Part shown: piece after piece, positions 38,201 to 46,571 of the stretch
Numbering within the stretch: the stretch's first letter is position 1
How the letters are laid out: the number at the start of each line of letters is the position of its first letter
NCBI RefSeq assembly: GCF_000317045.1
Contig: NC_019703.1
Location: forward strand, 3,026,501 to 3,090,500
DNA: 64,000 nt
Direction: 5' to 3'
DNA from: Geitlerinema sp. PCC 7407
GTDB taxonomy: Bacteria > Cyanobacteriota > Cyanobacteriia > PCC-7407
Position numbers and translations under genes: made by a program
Notes under the pieces: model-generated
Database searches by the model: none
What the model saw: the letters and a program-made list of their open reading frames with translations, nothing else
Told to the model about the DNA's origin: nothing

Positions 38201-38913
38201 TAGCGCTCTTCGCTTTCCCGCAGAGCCCTCTCCGTAGCGCGAAAAGACCGAATGTCTCGCTGAATGGTCGCCATGCAAATCGGCGCACCCGTCGTACTGC
38301 TGCGAATCGTGAAGCAGCTCCGCTGTACAGGAATCAGCGCACCCGTTTTGAAATGCTTGAGGTGCCCTTCGCTCTCATGGCGACCCACAGTCGACAAAGT
38401 CGGCAGAATCACCTCTATGAAGTACTGAAATTCTTCAGTTGTAAAATACTCCGAGATATCCTTTGACAGAGCCTCAGCCAGGCTATCAAGCCCTAGCATT
38501 TCTCGACCCGCTGGGTTGATGTATAAAACTTGACCATCAGCAGAGGACATCGCGATGAAGTCGCTGCTGTGTTCAACCAGCGCAATGAATTTCTGCTGCT
38601 CTTCCAGCATGGTTTGAAATCCCTCTAAACCAGGGAAGCTTCCGGCATCCGCGTCTGTCCTGTCCGATCCGACGGGCGATCGCAGGCTAGCCGATCTCCC
38701 AGGGGAGTATTCATTGTCCGGGGGGATCAGCTCAGCCCAGGCAGAATCAGCTCCCGCAGCCAGCGGTGTCCTTCCCCGATACTGGTGAGTATAGTGAGTC
38801 TTATAATGCGAGCCGCGATCGCTTTTTCCCCAGTTATCCTGAGGCTCTGTCAGATCTGTTGACTTGACATCCAGGGGCAGATCTGGACAGCGAGAATGAT
38901 CATGGATAGTCAT
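35203..38913 (-). CDS. PAS-GAF-LOV-PAS-GGDEF-EAL c-di-GMP signalling protein
   Basis: 1236 residues from ATG 38913, with no TM helix. Domains: PAS about 105-225; PAS about 235-348; GAF about 365-515; LOV-type PAS about 530-645 with GKNCRFLQG (Cys575), NTRKDGVDFWNELF and FVGIQNDIT; PAS about 655-770; GGDEF about 780-950; EAL about 960-1215. The cyclase motif RLGGDEF and the product-inhibition site RPSD (854-857) are intact. The phosphodiesterase motifs EALVRW, NVNLSVKQ, EITES, IDDFGTGYSSL, KIDRSFV and EGIET are also intact. So it can in principle make and break c-di-GMP under blue light (inference). It is coupled to the exported pentapeptide gene. Confidence 0.93.
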   Translation of the reverse strand: MTIHDHSRCPDLPLDVKSTDLTEPQDNWGKSDRGSHYKTHYTHQYRGRTPLAAGADSAWAELIPPDNEYSPGRSASLRSPVGSDRTDADAGSFPGLEGFQTMLEEQQKFIALVEHSSDFIAMSSADGQVLYINPAGREMLGLDSLAEALSKDISEYFTTEEFQYFIEVILPTLSTVGRHESEGHLKHFKTGALIPVQRSCFTIRSSTTGAPICMATIQRDIRSFRATERALRESEERYRSLVELSPDGIAVHCNGRLTYVNGAAAHLLGAKASEDLLGQPIIHFLSPQSHHLGCDASGVMPEFIAIEGFVQETITRLDGTSLAVEMSGIATTHQGRPAFQLMIRDVSHRQQAENSLRAHARQQATVAKLGQRALEGIDLAVLFDEAAAWVAETLEVPYSTILELMPNSHAFLVTAGVGWQSGIVGCAMIGAQPSSQAGHTLRSATPVVFEDLRVDARFSSSQLLHNHRVISGMSVVIPGAGGQPFGVLGVYARHLRQFSEDDVHFLQAIANVLATAIDRKQADSRLHLMERVIAASSNGIVVTDPTQPDNPVIYVNPAFEGITGYSGEDVLGKNCRFLQGPDRDQAGVEELRRAIREQRECHVVLHNTRKDGVDFWNELFVAPVFDRQGYLTHFVGIQNDITERKRAEEALRQSEERLESILNSLEDIVWSVDAQTRQVLYLNPAAERIYGRPIAEFLQHPDLWLQIIHSDDRDRVLEAAALLRQVGSNDVEYRVVRPDGEIRWLRDRGHVVYDADGEPLRVDGISSDITTRKRMEEQLRHDALHDALTGLPNRALFMDRLRQSAAKDTRYPDHLFAVLFLDLDRFKMVNDSMGHLVGDQLLVAIARRLQKRLRPSDTLARLGGDEFTILLEDLKSPAEAQHVAGRIHRALRVPFNVCGHEIYINASIGIALSRDEAGERYHQPEHFLRNADAAMYHAKGLGKNRYEVFSPVMHTQAVRFMRIEMDLRRALERREFVVHYQPIVELQTGALTGFEALVRWHHAEHGWISPAEFIPVAEETGLIIPLGQWILEEACHQLKIWQSAFPKAHNLAMNVNLSVKQFSQPDLIAQIDRVLHSIQPAPGSLKLEITESAIMDNAEAAVLILQTLQAREVRFCIDDFGTGYSSLSQLHRFPAHTLKIDRSFVNRMDVRDEDAEIVRTIVTLAHNLRMDSVAEGIETPTQLHQLRSLGCELGQGYLLSRPLSAADAEALIGAWGQGNLPWQPFFSHDTSMVQSL

Positions 38914-39702
38914 TGCGGCCTGAGGTTTGAATAAGGTTTTCGTAACAGATATTTTGTGATGCCAAAGTTTTATTTGATTTCCCCTCGGGATCGCTATTAA
39001 ACGCCAGATTCATTGCCAAAGTAAAGCGAGAATTCACGAAATCTGTACGCTATAAAATCAGGCCTAGGGAAGATGCGATCGCGATAATTCCTGAGAAAAT
39101 ACCGAAATTTAGAGGCGGATTTTAATCCCTGGCAATTTCCGAACAACTAAGGCCTTGAATCCCCAACAAAAGGCTCAGCTACTAACAAAATCTGCCGCGA
39201 TCGAAGAATTTAAGTGGCTACTGTGTATCGATGCACACCATCCTATCGAATTTCTACAGCCGTCGCTGATAGAAAACCACACAAGCTTAACAAAAGCATG
39301 AAAAAATCTTGGTTTTTCGTATTTTCCATTCAAGAAATTTCATGAAAAATTTAAAAATCAGCCAAAATTTACGATTTTATTTCGCACAACTTTACGAAAG
39401 TTTATTTTCAATGACATATTTGCTGAGAATTGACAAAAAATTCGTGGCAAAAAATACTTGTTTTCAGCCAACGCGGTGAGCTGCTTAATGCTCTCGCAGC
39501 AGATTTTTTTTAGTGACGTATCAACGCCTCAGACCGTTGATTCTGACTCGCTTGGGCTACTGTTGCTCCTGACCCAGCAGACTTATTGCAGAGACAATTG
39601 TTAGGCATTGTCCCGCCACAGCCTGACTTTGCCGCCGAGATTCTAGAGCCCCTGAGCCAGGAAAAAGCCTGTTTAAGGATTGGGGCAAAGGCCCACCCGT
39701 AA
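38914..39702. other. AT-rich 789-bp intergenic region, no gene seen
   Basis: It lies upstream of the LOV-GGDEF-EAL gene and downstream of recG's stop. 39290-39450 is strikingly AT-rich with runs such as AAAAATTTAAAAATC. No open frame with protein-like residues was found. It should hold the promoter of the minus-strand gene at 38913. A small RNA cannot be excluded. Confidence 0.4.
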
Positions 39703-42276
39703 TTAAGTCAAAATCGCGCCGCCCATCAAGCGCTGATAGCGATAGTTCAGCTCTCGGCGCATCAGGGGCCAAGCGGCCAGGGTGTCGTCTTGCTGGACCA
39801 CTGATTCAGCCGCTGCTCGGGCCACTTCGAGCACGGCTTGATCCTCCACCAGGCTGGCCAGGGCAAAGTCCGGCAGCCCCGACTGACGCATTCCCAGTAC
39901 TTCCCCTGGTCCCCGGAACCGCATATCCATCTCCGCGATAAAAAATCCATCCTGGGACTGCTCTAGGACTTGCAGACGCTGGCGGGCCGTTTCCGCTTTG
40001 GAGCTGCTCATCAGCAGACAAAAAGACTGGGCAGCGCCTCGGCCTACCCGTCCCCGCAGCTGGTGCAGCTGAGAGAGGCCAAAACGCTCCGCATGTTCAA
40101 TGAGCATGACTGTTGCATTAGGCACATCAACACCCACTTCAACGACCGTAGTCGACACCAGAAGTTGGGTTTCGTTGTCGCGAAACTGATTGATGGCTTC
40201 TTCTTTCTCTTGGCTGCTCATGCGGCCATGGAGCAGCCCCACGCGAAACTCGGGAAAAATGAGTTCCTGAAGGCGCTGATGCTCATCAATCGCCGATCGC
40301 AGATCGAGCTTTTCGGACTCCTCGACCAGGGGCAGCACGACGTAGGTTTGGCGGCCCTGGGCGATCTCGCGGCGAATCAGATCGTAGGCGTGGGCGCGAT
40401 CGCCCCCAGTCAGCGCCGTCGTCTGAATGGGCTGACGCCCCGGCGGCAACTCATCGATTTGGCTCACGTCCAGGTCACCGTGCAGCGTCAGCGCCAAGGT
40501 ACGGGGAATGGGCGTCGCCGTCATAGTCAGGACGTGGGGGTTGCTGCCCTTTTGCTGGAGGCGGGCCCGCTGCTGGACCCCAAAGCGGTGCTGCTCATCG
40601 ATCACCGCTAGGCCCAGCTTGTGGAAGCTGACCGCATCTTGAATCAGGGCATGGGTGCCGACCAGCACCGGCAGCTCTCCGGTTTGCAGGTGAGCGTGGA
40701 TTTGGCGGCGCTTGGCGGCCTTGGTGGAGCCGGTTAGCAGCTCCACGGGCAGATGCATGAGATTGAACCAGCTCACCAGCTTGCGGTAGTGCTGCTCGGC
40801 CAGCACTTCGGTAGGAGCCATGAAAGCTGCCTGGTAGCCTGCCTCGATGGCAGCCAGGATCGCCAGCACCGCAACCACCGTTTTGCCGGAGCCGACATCT
40901 CCCTGCACGAGCCGGTTCATCGGGAAAGGCTGGCCCATGTCGTTGAGGATGTCGTTGACGACGCGATCCTGGGCACCGGTCAGCTGAAAGGGCAAAATTT
41001 CGAGAAAGGTCTGGTGGAGATCACCGGTGGGCGCCAGAATGGCGCTGGCCTGCTCGCGGCGCTGGGAGACCCGCCGCATCAGCAGCCCCAGCTGCAAATA
41101 GAAAAACTCGTCGAAAATCAGGCGGCGACGGGCCTGGGCGAGGGCTTCGCGATCGGGGGGAAAGTGAATGTGGGCGATCGCCTCTTTGAGAGAAATCAGG
41201 CCATACTGCTGGCGCAGATCCGCCGGCAGCGCGTCTTGCAGCTGGGCCACCGCCGGCAGCGCTTGCAGGACGGCACGGCGCACCAGATCCGCCGGAACGC
41301 CCTCAGTGAGCGGATAAATCGGCACAATGCGCCCCACCGTCAGCGACTCTATGGTGTCTTCGCTGTGGGAGAGCACCTCGATTTGGGCCTCTTCGAGGGT
41401 GAACCCGTACTTACTTTCCTTGACCAAGCCCGAGGCAGCCAGGGTCGTGCCGGGGGGATAGCTGCGGCGCTGCTGCTCTTGCCAGGCGCGGCTCGTGAAG
41501 CGGTGCCCGGGCCGAAACCAGCTCAGGCGAATTTGGCCGCTGCTGTCGCGCAGGGTGATTTCTAGAATGGCGAGCTTGTTGTTTTTGGGGCTGGTAAAGC
41601 AGTTGCATCGCCGGACCGTACCGACGATGGTGACCGTTTCCCCAGCGACCAAGTCTCGAATGCGAACTTGCTTGGCGTAGTCAAGGTGGTCGCGCGGATA
41701 GTAAAACAAGAGATCGCGCACAGTCAAAAGGCCCAGCTTGGCCAAACGCTCAGCGTTTTTGGGACCAACGCCTTTTAGGTAGGTCAGCGCTTGGTCGGGA
41801 TCGAGGCTGGGAGCAGCGGACTCGACCAGGGAGGCGGTGCGGGGGGATTTGATTTTTTTGGCGGGGGTGCTGCGGCTGCTCGGGTCGACGGCTCCGGACA
41901 GGACGCTCTTGGCTTCCCACTGCTTGCGCGTCTGATGCAGGAAGCGGCGGGTCTCGGCGATCAGGTGCTGGCGCTGGGCAAAGGTCATGTCGGGGTACTG
42001 ACCAAACTGATCGGCGATCGCCCGCCAGCGTCGCCGCGCGTCCTCATCCCGCAGATCCGGCACCTGCTCAAAGCTCAGCCGCAGGAATTCATGAAAGCGG
42101 TGCTGCTTCCCTTCGAGGTTGTTAAAGCCTTTCTCAGCCTCGACGGCCAGGGCTTTTTGCAGGCGCACCCAGTCCGGCTCAGGGCTAGACGTCCCGCCGC
42201 GATCGCCCGTGTCGGCCACTCGGGGCGAACGCTCTTCCGGCGGTATCCACTCTGACTGGGTAAGGCGCTCTGTCAT
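39703..42276 (-). CDS. recG: ATP-dependent DNA helicase RecG
   Basis: 857 residues from ATG 42276. RecG remodels stalled replication forks and Holliday junctions. A cyanobacterial-type N-terminal extension of about 160 residues precedes the wedge domain (YLKGVGPKNAERLAKLG, DLLFYYPRDHLDY, OB fold). Helicase motifs: MNRLVQGDVGSGKT (I), APTEVLAEQHY (Ia), VIDEQHRFGVQQR (II, DEQH), TMTATPIPRTLAL (III), HGRMSSQEKEEAINQF, STTVVEVGVDVPNAT and QLHQLRGRVGRG (IV-VI). All are intact. It lies 12 nt downstream of the unknown gene 42289-43173 on the same strand. Confidence 0.96.
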   Translation of the reverse strand: MTERLTQSEWIPPEERSPRVADTGDRGGTSSPEPDWVRLQKALAVEAEKGFNNLEGKQHRFHEFLRLSFEQVPDLRDEDARRRWRAIADQFGQYPDMTFAQRQHLIAETRRFLHQTRKQWEAKSVLSGAVDPSSRSTPAKKIKSPRTASLVESAAPSLDPDQALTYLKGVGPKNAERLAKLGLLTVRDLLFYYPRDHLDYAKQVRIRDLVAGETVTIVGTVRRCNCFTSPKNNKLAILEITLRDSSGQIRLSWFRPGHRFTSRAWQEQQRRSYPPGTTLAASGLVKESKYGFTLEEAQIEVLSHSEDTIESLTVGRIVPIYPLTEGVPADLVRRAVLQALPAVAQLQDALPADLRQQYGLISLKEAIAHIHFPPDREALAQARRRLIFDEFFYLQLGLLMRRVSQRREQASAILAPTGDLHQTFLEILPFQLTGAQDRVVNDILNDMGQPFPMNRLVQGDVGSGKTVVAVLAILAAIEAGYQAAFMAPTEVLAEQHYRKLVSWFNLMHLPVELLTGSTKAAKRRQIHAHLQTGELPVLVGTHALIQDAVSFHKLGLAVIDEQHRFGVQQRARLQQKGSNPHVLTMTATPIPRTLALTLHGDLDVSQIDELPPGRQPIQTTALTGGDRAHAYDLIRREIAQGRQTYVVLPLVEESEKLDLRSAIDEHQRLQELIFPEFRVGLLHGRMSSQEKEEAINQFRDNETQLLVSTTVVEVGVDVPNATVMLIEHAERFGLSQLHQLRGRVGRGAAQSFCLLMSSSKAETARQRLQVLEQSQDGFFIAEMDMRFRGPGEVLGMRQSGLPDFALASLVEDQAVLEVARAAAESVVQQDDTLAAWPLMRRELNYRYQRLMGGAILT

Positions 42277-42288
42277 GACCGTTGGGGC

Positions 42289-43173
42289 TCAGCTTTCATA
42301 CCAGCTCGCTCGCCAAGCGTGTTGGGCCTGGGCGATCGCTCGCTCGTGGCATTTCGCCTGGTAGTCGCGGGCCAGCCTTTGCAGACGATTGACCAAGTCC
42401 CGCAGTCGCTGGCGCAGCGAGAGCAGCGTCGGCTCCGCAAATTCAATCTCCCCCAGCCGCAGGTACAGCGCCATCACCTGGGAGACCATCGCGCTCTGCT
42501 CGTCGTCGCTCTCGGTCTCCACTAGCAGATTGAGCAAATTGGGCGAACTCGATCGCATCTCGGTGCCCATCTCCACCTTAGCCGCCGCCTCCAGTACCGG
42601 CTCGGGCAGGTGCCGCGGCAAAATGCCAAAGCGCTGCAAAATCACGTTGGCATCGCGGGAGAGCAGAGCCAACTGGTCTGTGATCGCGTCTTCCAGATCC
42701 TCTTGCCAGTCGATGAGTAGCTCAGGGGTCAAGATGTCCTCGGCTGGATCGGCAGGAGCGTCGGAGGATGGCGCTTGGGACGTCTGGGGCACTAGGGCAT
42801 GCTCGTCCTCAGGGCAGCAGTCCTCTTGGGCAGAAGGGGCGATCGCCTCCTCGGGCGTCGAGTCCGGCTCATCTTCTTCTTCAAAGGCCTCGGGAGGCTG
42901 CAACTGCTCGAGCAGTCGACCCTGGGCAGACTGTCCCACGCGCTGGAGGGCCTGCTGGAGCTGCTGCCGCTGACTAAAGCTCAGCTCCAAAAAAGCCTCG
43001 GGATAGCCCTGGGTACACAGATGATAGGACGCCAAAATCAGCTGCTGGCGCACAGCTTGCCCCAGAGACGTCAAATAGGCTTTGTACTGGACTTGAAATT
43101 CTTGGGCCAAGGCTGCGATCGCCTCTTCAAGTCCCGCAATATCGCGTTCAATTCGATCGACCGATCCCACCAC
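42289..43173 (-). CDS. Conserved hypothetical, acidic linker, co-transcribed with recG
   Basis: 295 residues from GTG 43173, chosen because AGGAGG lies 10 nt upstream; an in-frame TTG at 43218 is weaker. The N-terminal helical part (DRIERDIAGLEEAIAALAQ, ASYHLCTQGYPEAFLEL) is followed by an acidic Glu/Asp/Ser/Pro linker at about 95-160, then a second helical part (LLIDWQEDLEDAITDQL, LRLGEIEFAEPTLLSLR). No TM helix or catalytic motif. The 12-nt gap to recG suggests a shared transcript and possibly a DNA-related role, but this is only context. Function unknown. Confidence 0.7.
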   Translation of the reverse strand: MVGSVDRIERDIAGLEEAIAALAQEFQVQYKAYLTSLGQAVRQQLILASYHLCTQGYPEAFLELSFSQRQQLQQALQRVGQSAQGRLLEQLQPPEAFEEEDEPDSTPEEAIAPSAQEDCCPEDEHALVPQTSQAPSSDAPADPAEDILTPELLIDWQEDLEDAITDQLALLSRDANVILQRFGILPRHLPEPVLEAAAKVEMGTEMRSSSPNLLNLLVETESDDEQSAMVSQVMALYLRLGEIEFAEPTLLSLRQRLRDLVNRLQRLARDYQAKCHERAIAQAQHAWRASWYES

Positions 43174-43409
43174 TGTTCTTCGACCTCCTGGCTCTTGCCC
43201 ATCACCCTGATTAACCAATCAGCGTGACGCTACAGGACTGTTTCTCAGCAAACTGTTGCTTAAACGGACTCAACTCCAGCATACAAAGACAAAAGGACAG
43301 GTTCCCATAGTCGATGGAAAACCCGTCCTCAAAAAGCATTCCTGAAGTAGGCATCAGCAGGCGATCGCCCTTCTCTCGCCGATCAAAAGGCGATCGCCCC
43401 CAGGGCAAT

Positions 43410-44072
43410 CTAGAGCTTGCCGCCGGTCTGAGCTGCCACTTCTTCAGCGAAGTTACTCTCTTCCTTCTCGATGCCCTCGCCCAGCACAAAGCGCACAAAG
43501 CGACGGATCTGGATGTTTTCGCCCAGTTGAGAAACGGCTTGCTTCACCAGCTCTTCCACCGTGATGCTCTGATCGCGGATGAAAGGCTGATCCATCAGCG
43601 CCAGTTCCTTGAGGCGCTTCTCGATCCGGCCCACCACGATTTTCTCGCGGATGTTTTCCGGCTTGTTCGCGAGGTCATCGCGACCCATTTCGATCTGCTT
43701 TTCGCGCTCAGCGACTTCAGCGGGAATGTCGCTGACCTTCACGTACTCCACGTTGGGGCAAGCCGCGATTTGCATCGCCACGTTGCGCACCAGGGTTTGG
43801 AACTCTTCGCGGCGAGCCACGAAGTCCGTTTCACAGTTCACTTCCACAAGCACGCCCACTCGGCCACCCGTGTGAATGTAGCTGCCGACTAGACCTTCGG
43901 CAGCCACCCGGCTTGCTTTTTTCTCAGCAGAGGTAATGCCCTTCTGCCGCAGCCATTCTGCAGCCTTCACGGGGTCGCCACCGGACTCCTTGAGGGCTTT
44001 TTTGCAGTCCATCATGCCTGCGCCGGTTTTTTCGCGCAGATCTTTGACGAGCTTTGCCGAAATTTCTGCCAT
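43410..44072 (-). CDS. tsf: Translation elongation factor Ts
   Basis: 220 residues from ATG 44072, the short cyanobacterial form (E. coli's is about 280). EF-Ts exchanges GDP on EF-Tu. Motifs: [46 protein letters not shown] (contains the TDFV element that contacts EF-Tu) and [16 protein letters not shown]. It follows rpsB by 139 nt in the classic rpsB-tsf operon. Confidence 0.97.
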   Translation of the reverse strand: MAEISAKLVKDLREKTGAGMMDCKKALKESGGDPVKAAEWLRQKGITSAEKKASRVAAEGLVGSYIHTGGRVGVLVEVNCETDFVARREEFQTLVRNVAMQIAACPNVEYVKVSDIPAEVAEREKQIEMGRDDLANKPENIREKIVVGRIEKRLKELALMDQPFIRDQSITVEELVKQAVSQLGENIQIRRFVRFVLGEGIEKEESNFAEEVAAQTGGKL

Positions 44073-44211
44073 TGTTGTTTGTCCCTACTCTCTGCTTTGA
44101 CAGGTTGACCCTTGGGGGAGCGATCGCGCCTTGAGAGCAAGCTTCTAGGCCCACCTCTCAAGCCACCGACTATCGGTTTACGCGATCGCCCGCTGGGGGT
44201 CGTTGTGCCGA

Positions 44212-44997
44212 TTAGTTGTCAGCGCCTTCGTCGTCGCCCGAGGCGTCGCTCTCTTCGTAGTCGTAGTCTTCTTCAGCGCCTTCGTAGTCTTCGTAGTCTT
44301 CTTCGGCGTCCAGTTGACCGTGGCGACCTTCATAGATCGCGTCTGCCAACTTGCCCACTATTAGCTTAATGGAGCGGATGGCGTCGTCATTAGCGGGGAT
44401 GGGAATATCCACCACATCGGGATCGCAGTTGGTGTCCAGCAGAGCCACGATGGGCACGCCAATTTTCTGGCACTCCAGAACGGCGTTGTATTCCCGGCGC
44501 TGGTCGACGATGACGACGATGTCCGGCAGCTTGCGCATGGAGCGCAGACCGCCCAGGTACTTGCGCAGCTTCTCAAGTTCGCGGCGCAGTACAGATGCTT
44601 CTTTCTTGGGCAGAAGATCCAGAGCACCGGTTTCTTCGCGACGCTCTAGCTCTTTGAGGCGTTCGATCCGGGTCTTGATGGTTGCCCAGTTGGTGAGCAT
44701 GCCACCGAGCCAGCGCTGGTTGACGTAGTGAGCACCGCAGCGCTGGGCTTCTTGGGCGATGATGCCCGCAGCTTGGCGCTTGGTGCCGACGAACAGGAAC
44801 TTTTTGCCCTGCTCAGCGCTGGTGCGCATGAACTGGTAGGCGTCCTCCATGCAGCGAGCCGTTTGCACGAGGTCGATGATGTGGACCCCGTTGCGAGCGG
44901 TGTAGATGTAAGGCGCCATGCTGGGATTCCAGCGGCGGGTCTGGTGACCAAAGTGAACACCAGCCTCTAGGAGTTGAGCCAAAGAGACAACAGGCAT
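44212..44997 (-). CDS. rpsB: 30S ribosomal protein S2
   Basis: 261 residues from ATG 44997, with AAAGGAG 9 nt upstream. S2 binds the 30S head-body junction and helps recruit S1. Conserved parts: [69 protein letters not shown] and [13 protein letters not shown]. The last 30 or so residues form a very acidic tail of Asp, Glu and Tyr ([20 protein letters not shown]) beyond the usual fold. It is the first gene of rpsB-tsf. Confidence 0.97.
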   Translation of the reverse strand: MPVVSLAQLLEAGVHFGHQTRRWNPSMAPYIYTARNGVHIIDLVQTARCMEDAYQFMRTSAEQGKKFLFVGTKRQAAGIIAQEAQRCGAHYVNQRWLGGMLTNWATIKTRIERLKELERREETGALDLLPKKEASVLRRELEKLRKYLGGLRSMRKLPDIVVIVDQRREYNAVLECQKIGVPIVALLDTNCDPDVVDIPIPANDDAIRSIKLIVGKLADAIYEGRHGQLDAEEDYEDYEGAEEDYDYEESDASGDDEGADN

Positions 44998-45248
44998 TAT
45001 GAAATTCTCCTTTCGGGTTTAGCCTCCATCCAGGCGGATTCCAGGCAAACGTCGAAGGGGCGATCGCGCACGCAGCCGAGGCTGCTCACGAGATGGCTTT
45101 CGGCGGCCAGAAACACCCGAAACCCTGGATGTGTGAGATTTGACAACTTTCCTAGGGTAGCATAGTTGGACAGATCTCCGATGGCGATCGCGCGTCTTCG
45201 CGCAGGCGATCGCCCCTGGGCTTCTACGATGAGTCAGGCGGTAGGTGG

Positions 45249-46571
45249 ATGCAAACACGAGTAACGCTTTCAGTCTTGGTGCTGAGCGTGGTAGCAGCGG
45301 CGGGGTTCGCGGTGCTGTCGGTGCGCAATCACACCCGGGTCTACACCCTGACCCTGGCTACCGCAGCCAAGGACGGCGAATACTATGCCTTTGGTCAGGC
45401 CCTCTCGCGGGTCGTAGCCCAGCACCACCCCCGCCTGCGCATTCAGGTGCTCGAGACCCAGGGCTCCCAAAACAATGTGGAGCTCCTGCTCCAGAAAAAG
45501 GCCGATCTCGCGATTGTTCAGAGCGATGCGTCCGTCGAGCCGCCAGCCCGGGCGATCGCCTCTCTGTTTCCCGAAGTCTTTCATCTGGTCGCCCGCCAAG
45601 ATCCGTCGCTCCAGAATCTCTCGGACTTGCAGGGCAAGCGCGTCGCCCTTCCCCCCGAGGGCAGCGGGTCCTACGCCCTCTTTTGGCCCCTCGCCCAGCA
45701 CTATGGCCTCTCGGCCAACAACTTTTTGCCCACGACCGTGCCACCGGTCCGCGCCAGCGCCATGGTCCGGGCAGGCCAAGCAGATGCCCTCTTTCGCGTG
45801 ATCGGTCTGGGCAACCCCGCGATGGCCGATCTGCTGCGGACCGGGCAGGCGCGCCTGCTGCCCATCGACCAAGTGAGCGCCCTACAGCTCTCGCTGCCGC
45901 AGATCGAGGCCGTCACAATTCCTAAGGGGATCTATGGCGGAGCGCCGCCCATCCCGCCAACCGACCTGCCGGGGGTGGGGGTGCGGGCGATGCTGATCGC
46001 CCACGAAACGGTGGACGCCAGCGCGATCTATGAGGTGACGCGCATTCTCTACGAGGCGCGCAACGAACTGGTCACCCAGTACCCCCAAGCGGCGACGATC
46101 CAGCTACCGGAGGCGGGCGAAGGGCTGGGAGTCCCGCTGCACCCAGGGGCCAAGGCCTACTACCGGCAAGATGAGCCCAACTTTGTTGTGCAGTATGCCG
46201 AGCCGCTGGGCCTGCTGCTGTCGATGTCGGTGCTGGCGGTGTCGAGTCTTTGGCAGTTTCGGCTGTGGCTGCTGGGCCGCCAAAAAAACCGGGCCGATAT
46301 GTACAACCTGGAGATTTTGGCGCTGATCGATCAGGTGCACGATGTCCAGGACGTGGGTCAGCTGCGGGCGGTTCAGGCCCAGCTTTTTGAGATCCTGCGG
46401 AAGGTGGTGGTGGACCTCGACGAAGACCGAATCTCTCCGGAGTCTTTCCAGTCCTTTACGTTTCCCTGGGAGGTGGCGATCACGACGATTCGCCATCGGG
46501 AAATGGTGCTGCTCAACCGGCTGCCCCTCGATGGCTTGGGGGACAGGGGCGATCGCCCCCATCGATTCTAG
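45249..46571 (+). CDS. TAXI-family solute-binding protein fused to TM helix and cytoplasmic tail
   Basis: 440 residues from ATG 45249. An N-terminal anchor (residues 5-25) is followed by a TAXI-type periplasmic binding domain at about 30-295: AAKDGEYYAFGQALSRVV, ELLLQKKADLAIVQSDAS, LQGKRVALPPEGSGSYALF. A second TM helix at about 318-340 leads to an about 100-residue cytoplasmic segment (QKNRADMYNLEILALIDQVHDVQ). Canonical TAXI proteins deliver substrates to TRAP DctQM permeases; none is nearby. The topology suggests a sensor or accessory role (inference). Its 3' end overlaps the convergent GT2 gene by 4 nt. Confidence 0.82.
   Translation: MQTRVTLSVLVLSVVAAAGFAVLSVRNHTRVYTLTLATAAKDGEYYAFGQALSRVVAQHHPRLRIQVLETQGSQNNVELLLQKKADLAIVQSDASVEPPARAIASLFPEVFHLVARQDPSLQNLSDLQGKRVALPPEGSGSYALFWPLAQHYGLSANNFLPTTVPPVRASAMVRAGQADALFRVIGLGNPAMADLLRTGQARLLPIDQVSALQLSLPQIEAVTIPKGIYGGAPPIPPTDLPGVGVRAMLIAHETVDASAIYEVTRILYEARNELVTQYPQAATIQLPEAGEGLGVPLHPGAKAYYRQDEPNFVVQYAEPLGLLLSMSVLAVSSLWQFRLWLLGRQKNRADMYNLEILALIDQVHDVQDVGQLRAVQAQLFEILRKVVVDLDEDRISPESFQSFTFPWEVAITTIRHREMVLLNRLPLDGLGDRGDRPHRF

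Noticed and set aside
45140-45168. Promoter with TTGACA upstream of the TAXI gene
   Set aside because: The -35 is perfect, but at 17-nt spacing the -10 (TAGTTG) is poor; too weak to list.
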